The translations under genes were made by a program, and so were the position numbers. The notes beneath the pieces are model-generated. The model was not told the DNA's origin and ran no database searches. It saw only the letters and a program-made list of their open reading frames with translations. From JBDRCC01 sp043822065 [NCBI: archaeon] (GTDB taxonomy: Archaea; Undinarchaeota; CAZHTU01), in NCBI GenBank assembly GCA_043822065.1, contig JBDRCC010000021.1, forward strand, positions 1 through 64,000: DNA of 64,000 bases. Direction: 5' to 3'. Shown one piece after another: positions 58,564 through 64,000 of the stretch. Numbering within the stretch: the stretch's first letter is position 1; each line of letters opens with the position of its first letter.

Positions 58564-59553
58564 ATGACCAATTCCACTGACAACACACAATTAAAGACTT
58601 GGGTACCCCTGCTAATATTCTCCATTATGCTTACCTGCGGCTGCACTAGCTATTCAGAGCCAACCAAACCTGGCCAATTCGCAGACCAGGGCGGCGCTGG
58701 CGCATTCAACCTCAGTGGCACTCCTGCAGCATCTTACTGCTATTCTGACGCCGAAGTGGCTGAGCTGAATAACGAGATGCTGGATGTCTTTAGGGACCTT
58801 GTCGAACCGAGACGCTATTATCATGGAATACGGCGGGATGTCGAATACTCACCGGCCCATGGCATAACAATGAACAACGTCCTTGAGATCCCAGAGGAAG
58901 TTTACCTTGAGTACACCTACCTGTACAAGGATTACGCTGTAGTAGATACTCACTACGCACCCGACGGCGTTGAGCGGATGGTCAGCCTAAAATTCCTGGT
59001 GCCAGCGGATGCCGAGACGGAATTCAGCCCGTCCGAAGTGCAGGGCTTTGTCAAGGGGTACATGGAAAAGCGCGCAAGATACTTCAACACAGATTTTAGC
59101 GAAATAGAATTCGGGAAGCCGGTATACCATGACTGGGACTCCTCCTGGGAAATGGGGATAGCGCGCAAGAAGGACGGCGCCGTCTCAATTCCAGGCGGCG
59201 CCCAATTCACAATATCCAACTATGGCGTAGTCTACCACTTTCTCGCCTCCGAGGATGCCGTAGGGACTATAGTCGCTGTTCCAGACCTTGAGCTCCCCGC
59301 AACCCCCAAAATATCAAAATCCGACGCGGAGCGAATCGCAAAGCTCCAGGACGGCATACCTCAGACACCCATAATCGAACGCGCCGAGATGTCATTCAAG
59401 ACTGTATGGAGCAATGAAACCTGCATAGACTACTGGCTGTTGTGGACCATCGACTTTTCCTGTACAGGCTCTGACGCAAAATACGATAAAATAATAATCG
59501 ACGCGCTTGATGGCTCAGTCGTTGCCAAGACGTTCAAATGCTACGCAACATAG
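58564..59553 (+). CDS. Putative lipoprotein with PepSY-like C-terminal region
   Basis: This 329-residue protein has an N-terminal hydrophobic stretch ending LTCGC, close to a lipobox. A Gly/Ala-rich spacer and a soluble domain of about 270 residues follow. The C-terminal portion (SDAERIAKLQDGIP, then IDYWLLWTIDFSC and IDALDGSVV) resembles a PepSY repeat, often inhibitory or redox-related and membrane-attached. Likely on the outer face of the membrane. A TTG at 58540 lies inside the repeat element and is less likely than the ATG at 58564. Confidence 0.65.
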   Translation: MTNSTDNTQLKTWVPLLIFSIMLTCGCTSYSEPTKPGQFADQGGAGAFNLSGTPAASYCYSDAEVAELNNEMLDVFRDLVEPRRYYHGIRRDVEYSPAHGITMNNVLEIPEEVYLEYTYLYKDYAVVDTHYAPDGVERMVSLKFLVPADAETEFSPSEVQGFVKGYMEKRARYFNTDFSEIEFGKPVYHDWDSSWEMGIARKKDGAVSIPGGAQFTISNYGVVYHFLASEDAVGTIVAVPDLELPATPKISKSDAERIAKLQDGIPQTPIIERAEMSFKTVWSNETCIDYWLLWTIDFSCTGSDAKYDKIIIDALDGSVVAKTFKCYAT

Positions 59554-59607
59554 TCTCCATAGCCCAAAGAAAAAACATATAGATACAATCAGTCTAATCA
59601 ATGTCAT

Positions 59608-59693
59608 GCGGAGGTGGCAGAACCTGGTTAACGCGCAAGCCTGCTAAGCTTGTGGGCCTTTGGCCCGTTCGAGTTCAAATCTCGACCTCCGCG
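59608..59693 (+). tRNA. tRNA-Ser (GCU)
   Basis: This is a long-variable-arm tRNA: acceptor GCGGAGG/CCTCCGC, anticodon stem GCAAGC with loop CTGCTAA (anticodon GCT), variable arm TGGGCC-TTT-GGCCC, T arm GAG-TTCAAAT-CTC. CCA not encoded. An oligo-T stretch with the left half of the hairpin element follows at 59698. Confidence 0.92.
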
Positions 59694-59697
59694 CTCA

Positions 59698-59712
59698 ACC
59701 TTTTCTTTTAGA
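59698..59712 (+). terminator. Oligo-T terminator after tRNA-Ser
   Basis: AACCTTTTCTTTTAGAA follows the tRNA directly and equals the left half of the dispersed hairpin element without its right half, fitting an archaeal poly-T terminator. Confidence 0.5.
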
Positions 59713-59716
59713 ACTA

Positions 59717-60091
59717 CTACTCTAACTTATTTCCAACCAGCGTGTCCACCATCCACCAGAAGATGAACACAAACAGCACCGGGTACAGCTTCGTGCCCTG
59801 GAATTCAAAGACCGGTATCTTGTCAATCTGCGTCAGGAACATGGTCGCAGACATCGACATCATCCATACCGCATGGAAAGCAAAGTGCTCCATCGTCTTC
59901 CTGTAGACGTACATCATCCCAAGCCCCACGAGAGTCACGGACAGGGCGATGTAAATCATGAACGGCACGGATGGCTTGATGTTGTTGTACAGGTTGTAGG
60001 CCTCAGTAAACAGGAATAGGGACCCTACCAGCAGGAAGACATACCCGAATCCCCGCCCAAAGTCCTTGCCTACGCCGTCTTCAGTCACCAT
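59717..60091 (-). CDS. Membrane protein, 124 residues
   Basis: This protein has four hydrophobic helices (FGYVFLLVGSLFLFTEAYNLY, VPFMIYIALSVTLVGLGMMYVY, AVWMMSMSATMFLTQI, LYPVLFVFIFWWMVDTLV). No family recognised. Its start (60091) is 46 bases downstream of the DUF116 gene's stop on the same strand, so co-transcription is possible. Confidence 0.65.
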   Translation of the reverse strand: MVTEDGVGKDFGRGFGYVFLLVGSLFLFTEAYNLYNNIKPSVPFMIYIALSVTLVGLGMMYVYRKTMEHFAFHAVWMMSMSATMFLTQIDKIPVFEFQGTKLYPVLFVFIFWWMVDTLVGNKLE

Positions 60092-60137
60092 ACAATAATA
60101 TTCTCCCTTCGCCTATATAAACCTACCAAGCGCCGCC

Positions 60138-60785
60138 CTACTTTAGAGAAAGCTCCTCGATAACCCTTTCCGAGTCAACTTCCGTGTTGACGCACCCTGC
60201 CCGCGTGAGCTGCACGCCGTGGAGGCAAAGCCTCTTCTCGTGCGTCCTTAACCCGGCGAGCTGCATCTCCTTCAGGCAGGCAACGCCGAAAATCCCCATT
60301 GGCTTCAGCCTTTTCACTATCCTGTCCACGAAGCTCCCGCCCGGAACGACAAAAACCCTGTACCCGAGCTTCTCCGCGCTCTTTTTTATCTTGCCAATGG
60401 AGCACGCCCCGCAAGCCCTGCACTGGATTCCGTCCTTGTTCAGCGGCGCAGGGCAGGACTCAGCCCGGAGGCACTGCGGCAGGAAAAGAATCCTATCCTT
60501 GTACGCGGTCTTCCTGAACCCCGGCAGGTCAGCCCTGTTCCTTATGTCGAGGCAGAGCTTGTCGATGGTGTCCTTTTCGACGCCGAAATAGTGCCCAATC
60601 TTTATTATCGGGAAATAAAGCGTGTAAAACACCCACAGGACGGCTGTCGGCAGGAAGAGCTTCTCTTTCCGGTACATCCAGAACCCCGCAGCAAATGCAA
60701 ACATCACCAGGACAAAAAACGCGCCGAGCGCGAGGACTGCCACCCTACCTATATTATAATACGAAACCAGTGCAAGAACGCCCAT
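60138..60785 (-). CDS. DUF116 family membrane protein
   Basis: This 215-residue protein has two N-terminal helices (MGVLALVSYYNIG and ALGAFFVLVMFAFAAGFW) and a cytosolic domain. Cys motifs in the latter (LPQCLRAESCPAP, IQCRACGACSIG, GVACLKEMQLAGL) define DUF116, probably an iron-sulfur or zinc protein of unknown role. The ATG at 60785 is preceded by GTTAAATAC at the leaderless distance; a longer open frame upstream is not needed. Confidence 0.82.
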   Translation of the reverse strand: MGVLALVSYYNIGRVAVLALGAFFVLVMFAFAAGFWMYRKEKLFLPTAVLWVFYTLYFPIIKIGHYFGVEKDTIDKLCLDIRNRADLPGFRKTAYKDRILFLPQCLRAESCPAPLNKDGIQCRACGACSIGKIKKSAEKLGYRVFVVPGGSFVDRIVKRLKPMGIFGVACLKEMQLAGLRTHEKRLCLHGVQLTRAGCVNTEVDSERVIEELSLK

Positions 60786-60934
60786 GATAGTAATCTGAAG
60801 CGCGGAGTATTTAACCCTTCCGCGGCAGAGAAAAATTCTACCCGATGCACGCTGCACTGGGCAAAATCGACGACAAAAAGCTTGATTAGCCGGAACTCAA
60901 AAACTTTTTAAATGAGATGCCCATCCTATGCGCA

Positions 60935-61045
60935 ATGGGGCCGTATTCAGTTCCTTGGTCAACGTTTCTTGCCTGGGTGGTAGCCCTGGGAAGCGTAGCC
61001 CTTGCAATAGTCTGGGCTAGATGGTACACCCCAGAGGAGATTTAG
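60935..61045 (+). CDS. Symporter small accessory protein-like peptide
   Basis: This 36-residue single-pass protein (FLAWVVALGSVALAIVWARWY then TPEEI) has its stop directly adjacent to the symporter start. Short one-helix proteins of this form are known to be encoded just before sodium/solute symporters of the SSS family, and are thought to help assembly. A TTTTTAAAT box about 25 bases before the ATG makes it the first gene of the transcript. Confidence 0.75.
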   Translation: MGPYSVPWSTFLAWVVALGSVALAIVWARWYTPEEI

Positions 61046-62479
61046 ATGGAAGAGACCATGATTTATGGCTCAGTCATCTCCGTCTACCTTCTTTCCCTCA
61101 TACTCATCGGCTACGTCGCCTCAAAGAGGCACAAGACCTCGGCCGGCTTCTTCCTTGCCGGGAGGAGCATCGGGCCCTGGGTAACCTCATTCTCATTCAT
61201 CGCCGCGTACTTCAGCTCGGTGATTGTCGTCGGCGGGGGCGGCTTCGGGTACAAGTACGGCATGGCGACCCTGTGGATAAGCGCCATGAACGTGCTCGTC
61301 GGCTGCACCCTTGCCTGGATACTGCTCGGGCCGAGGCTTAGGAAATTCACAACGCGGCTTGACACGATAACCGTCCCTGACTTCATCTCAAAGAGGTTCG
61401 GCGCCCCGTTCGCAAAGAGCTATTCCGCGGTCATCCTGTCCATGTTCCTTATAATCTACTGCATCAGCGTCCTCAAGGGGATGGGGAACATCTTCGAGGG
61501 GCTGATGGGCATGGACTACAAGACGGGAGTCATAATCTCCGGCCTGATAATCGCGGTCTACGTCGCAATCGGCGGGTACCTTGCAGTCGTCTGGACCTCC
61601 TTCATCCAGGCGTGGATAAAGATAATCGGCTTAATCCTCCTGACACTCGCAACCCTGAAGGCGGTCGGCGGCTTCGAGGCGGCGCACGTGCAGCTTGCGG
61701 CGGTGAACCCGGGCTACGTCTCAACCCCAGGGGTATGGGGATGGGCAGGCCTGATATCATACGCATTCATATTCAGCTTCGGCGCCTGGGGCATGCCCCA
61801 GCTGCTGGTGAGGTTCTACTCGATAAAGGACCTGAAGACCCTGAAGCTCGGCACAGTCCTGGTGAGCGTTGGCGCCCTGATGGCTTTCCTCCCGTTCTTC
61901 AACGGCGCAGTTTCACGGTTACTGCTTCCAGACCTCGCAAACCCGGACCTGGCAATCCCGATGCTTTCCAAGATGGTCCTTTCCCCGTGGCTGGCGGCAA
62001 TATTCCTCGCCGCGGTGGTCGCGGCAGGCATGTCCGCGTTCTCCTCAATCCTCATAGTCATCAGCAGCTCCATAGTCAAGGACATCTACCAGACGAGCAT
62101 CAACAAGAACCTTGACGAGAAGATTTACCTCCGGTACAGCCGGGTCGTAAGCCTCATAGTTGGAATCATAGCAATCATGGTCGCGCTCAACCCGCCGGCG
62201 ATGATATTGGTCCTCGCTGCGTTCTCCTGGGCTGTCGTCGCCTCAACCTGCCTGTGGCCGATAGTCCTCGGCGCGTGGTGGAAGGGCGCAACCCGCTGGG
62301 GCGTCACTTCCTCAATGGTCGTAGGCTCGCTGTTCGCGATGTCATGGATGCTTGCAGGGAACCCGTACGGGGTGCACGGCTTCATACCGGGCGTTGCAGT
62401 CGCCCTAATAGTCCTGATAGTCGTCAGCCTGTTCACTGAGAAGCCTTCTGAAAAGATAATAAAGAAGCTCTGGTCCTAA
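61046..62479 (+). CDS. Sodium:solute symporter (SSS family)
   Basis: This 477-residue protein has about 13 hydrophobic helices. Typical SSSF blocks are visible: RHKTSAGFFLAGRSIGPWVTSFSF, GFGYKYGMATLWI, PDFISKRFGAPFAKSYSAVI, WTSFIQAWIKIIGLILL, SFGAWGMPQLLVRFYSIK, and FLAAVVAAGMSAFSSILIVISSS. The family imports proline, panthothenate, sugars or carboxylates with sodium; the substrate cannot be read. The arylacetate-CoA ligase behind it, convergent with a four-base overlap, hints at organic acid import. Confidence 0.93.
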   Translation: MEETMIYGSVISVYLLSLILIGYVASKRHKTSAGFFLAGRSIGPWVTSFSFIAAYFSSVIVVGGGGFGYKYGMATLWISAMNVLVGCTLAWILLGPRLRKFTTRLDTITVPDFISKRFGAPFAKSYSAVILSMFLIIYCISVLKGMGNIFEGLMGMDYKTGVIISGLIIAVYVAIGGYLAVVWTSFIQAWIKIIGLILLTLATLKAVGGFEAAHVQLAAVNPGYVSTPGVWGWAGLISYAFIFSFGAWGMPQLLVRFYSIKDLKTLKLGTVLVSVGALMAFLPFFNGAVSRLLLPDLANPDLAIPMLSKMVLSPWLAAIFLAAVVAAGMSAFSSILIVISSSIVKDIYQTSINKNLDEKIYLRYSRVVSLIVGIIAIMVALNPPAMILVLAAFSWAVVASTCLWPIVLGAWWKGATRWGVTSSMVVGSLFAMSWMLAGNPYGVHGFIPGVAVALIVLIVVSLFTEKPSEKIIKKLWS

Positions 62480-63765
62480 GCCTTTTCTTTTCTCAGGTCT
62501 ATTACCCTCTTTGCCTTGCCCTCGCTCCTCGGCAGGCTGTTGAACCCGCCAAGCTCGACGCTCGCCTTTATCCCGAGTATGGACTGTATGCCGTCCTGGA
62601 GCGCCCTCTGGAGCTCAGGCGTCGGCTTCGTCCTCTCGTCAGTCTCAATCTTGATGGTCAGCTTGTCGAGGAGGTCCCTGTCAATCACTATCTGGTAGTT
62701 CGGGCTTGCCCCCGGCACCTGGGTTATCACGTGCTCAATCTGGCTCGGGAAGACGTTCACCCCGCCCACAATGAGCATGTCATCGCTCCTGCCGCCAATC
62801 CTCATTATCCTAGGGTGGCTCCTGCCGCAGGCGCACTTGTCCTCGTTGAGTATTGTTATGTCCCTCGTCCTGTACCTTATCAGCGGCATGGACTCGCGTA
62901 TCAGCGTCGTCACGACGAGTTCGCCCTTCTCACCAGGCCCAAGGACCTCCTGGGTCTCTGGGTCGATTACCTCGGCATAAAAGTAGTCGCTCCACAGGTG
63001 CAGGCCGTCCTGCTCCTCGCACTCTATCGCGACGCCCGGCCCGTACAGCTCTGACATGCCGTACATGTCGTACGCTTTCATCCCGAAGGCCTTCTGTATC
63101 TCCCGCCTCATGCCGTCCGACCACGGCTCAGCGCCGAATATCCCGCGCTTTATCGCCAGGTCCTTTTTCGGGTCTATGCCGTCCGCCTTTGCGGCTTCCG
63201 CAAGGTAGAGCGCATACGACGGGGTGCAGCACAGGACAGTCGACTGCATGTCTTTCATTATCATGAGCTGCCTCTTGGTATTCCCGGTCGCGACCGGTAT
63301 GACCGCGCAGCCGAGCCTCTCTGCCCCGCCGTGGAACCCGAGCCCGCCCGTGAACAGCCCATACCCGTACGAGTTCTGGACTATGTCCTTTGAGGTGGCG
63401 CCAGTGCAGGCATAGCACCTTGCCATAAGCTCGTACCAGTCGTCAAGGTCCTTTCTCGTGTAGGACACGACTGTCGGCTTGCCTGTCGTCCCGGAGGACG
63501 CGTGGAACCTGTTTATCCTGTCAGTCGGGACTGCGAGTATTCCGTAGGGGTAGTGGTCCCGGAGGTCTGTCTTGACGGTGAATGGGAGCTTTGAAACGTC
63601 CTCAAGCTTCTTGATGCCGGAAGGCATAATCCCTGCCTCCTTGAGCCGCCTCTTGTATAGCGGCACATTGTCATAGCAGTGCTTCACGCTCTTCTTTATC
63701 CTCTGGAGCTGAAGCTTCTTTATCTCCGAAAGTTTCATTTTTTCCATCTTTTCGTGGTACATCAT
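62476..63765 (-). CDS. paaK: Phenylacetate-CoA ligase family enzyme
   Basis: This 429-residue AMP-forming acyl-CoA ligase has the PaaK-type ATP loop [17 protein letters not shown] (about 90) and later [21 protein letters not shown] and [27 protein letters not shown], all characteristic. Such enzymes in archaea act with indolepyruvate-type oxidoreductases in aromatic amino acid breakdown. A GGAGTGA ribosome-binding site precedes ATGATG. It is divergent from an aminotransferase, which strengthens this link. Confidence 0.92.
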   Translation of the reverse strand: MMYHEKMEKMKLSEIKKLQLQRIKKSVKHCYDNVPLYKRRLKEAGIMPSGIKKLEDVSKLPFTVKTDLRDHYPYGILAVPTDRINRFHASSGTTGKPTVVSYTRKDLDDWYELMARCYACTGATSKDIVQNSYGYGLFTGGLGFHGGAERLGCAVIPVATGNTKRQLMIMKDMQSTVLCCTPSYALYLAEAAKADGIDPKKDLAIKRGIFGAEPWSDGMRREIQKAFGMKAYDMYGMSELYGPGVAIECEEQDGLHLWSDYFYAEVIDPETQEVLGPGEKGELVVTTLIRESMPLIRYRTRDITILNEDKCACGRSHPRIMRIGGRSDDMLIVGGVNVFPSQIEHVITQVPGASPNYQIVIDRDLLDKLTIKIETDERTKPTPELQRALQDGIQSILGIKASVELGGFNSLPRSEGKAKRVIDLRKEKA

Positions 63766-63811
63766 TCACTCCCCCGATTTCTTAATAAACATAAAATTTA
63801 TATCCTTAGCC

Positions 63812-64000
63812 ATGGGAGAATTTCTTCCTTCTGACAGGATGGCACGCATACGCCCATCCCGCATACGCGAGCTGTTCGACCTTGCGCAGGGAGTCGAGGG
63901 CATAATAAGCTTCGGCATAGGCGAGCCCGACTTCAACACCCCTGAGCACATAAAGGAAGCCTGCAAAAAGTCGCTCGACAGCAACCAGACGCACTACTCC
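63812..64000 (+). CDS. Class I/II aminotransferase, N-terminal part (cut by window end)
   Basis: The first 63 residues read [19 protein letters not shown], then [21 protein letters not shown], the opening of PLP-dependent aspartate or aromatic aminotransferases. The frame is open to the window end. ATG at 63812 is used; the in-frame ATG at 63839 is possible. It could supply arylpyruvates for the neighbouring arylacetate-CoA ligase pathway. Confidence 0.85.
   Translation, partial: MGEFLPSDRMARIRPSRIRELFDLAQGVEGIISFGIGEPDFNTPEHIKEACKKSLDSNQTHYS

Noticed and set aside
1-64000. CRISPR array or cas genes
   Set aside because: I looked for regularly spaced direct repeats of 24-40 bases and for Cas motifs; the only regular repeats are the propeller blades and the two 69-base units.

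Overview
The window is archaeal. Supporting features are an Orc1/Cdc6 initiator, an XPF-type nuclease and a Hef-type helicase, a DUF460 protein, a CTP-dependent riboflavin kinase, an archaeal PurO, a geranylgeranyl reductase for archaeal lipids, a Trm56/TtuA tRNA-modification operon, an SRP 7S RNA, an initiator tRNA starting with A1:U72, and TTTAAA/TTTATA boxes about 25 bases before many start codons (leaderless promoters). Genes are dense and GC-rich, with short gaps or 1-4 base overlaps and many small membrane proteins. This resembles DPANN or small-genome euryarchaeal lineages such as Diapherotrites or Micrarchaeota, but the lineage is a guess.

Layout. Bases 1-163 look like one edge of a replication origin: two inverted ORB-like motifs flank a very AT-rich stretch. 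A winged-helix regulator and a SAM methyltransferase follow, bracketed by a 22-base direct repeat. Next are DUF460, XPF nuclease, a ferritin-like protein and the Hef helicase (2-7 kb). The helicase carries a 588-residue intein in its Walker A motif, and a dead copy of the host gene's own 5' end lies just upstream. From 7.5 to 13 kb come small membrane proteins, a tandem paralogue pair, a free-standing homing endonuclease beside tatD, and a rhomboid protease. From 13 to 22.5 kb is a surface and secreted-protein block: beta-propeller, Cys-rich, pilin-like and a 1134-residue secreted protein, with tRNA-Gln. From 22.5 to 28 kb are a metallo-hydrolase, cdc6, small regulators, a PC4-like protein and a circularly permuted GTPase. 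From 28.4 to 32.6 kb is a MacB-like ABC exporter operon with a CARDB surface protein. From 33 to 38 kb are poorly known and membrane genes. At 38.5-40.2 kb a four-cluster ferredoxin is fused to a secretion ATPase. Purine synthesis genes occupy 40-43.7 kb (purB, purM, purO-HD) and 47.7-50.4 kb (purD, purE), with riboflavin kinase, TraB, site-2 protease and HDAC-like genes between and beside them. Lipid reductase, ferredoxin and aspS form a tight run at 50.5-53.1 kb. RNase HII, initiator tRNA-Met, OB-fold proteins, a frameshifted AT-rich gene, the tRNA-modification operon and SRP RNA fill 53.6-58.5 kb. The right end has a lipoprotein, tRNA-Ser, a DUF116 protein, a sodium/solute symporter with its tiny accessory protein, an arylacetate-CoA ligase and a cut-off aminotransferase.

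Most notable: (i) a short hairpin element that at two unrelated loci sits inside a duplication of a gene's 3' end with the same 69-base period, and belongs to a wider family of poly-T hairpin repeats; (ii) the ferredoxin-secretion ATPase fusion; (iii) the one-sided intein invasion of hef; (iv) the origin-like left edge with its repeat-bracketed regulator/methyltransferase pair.
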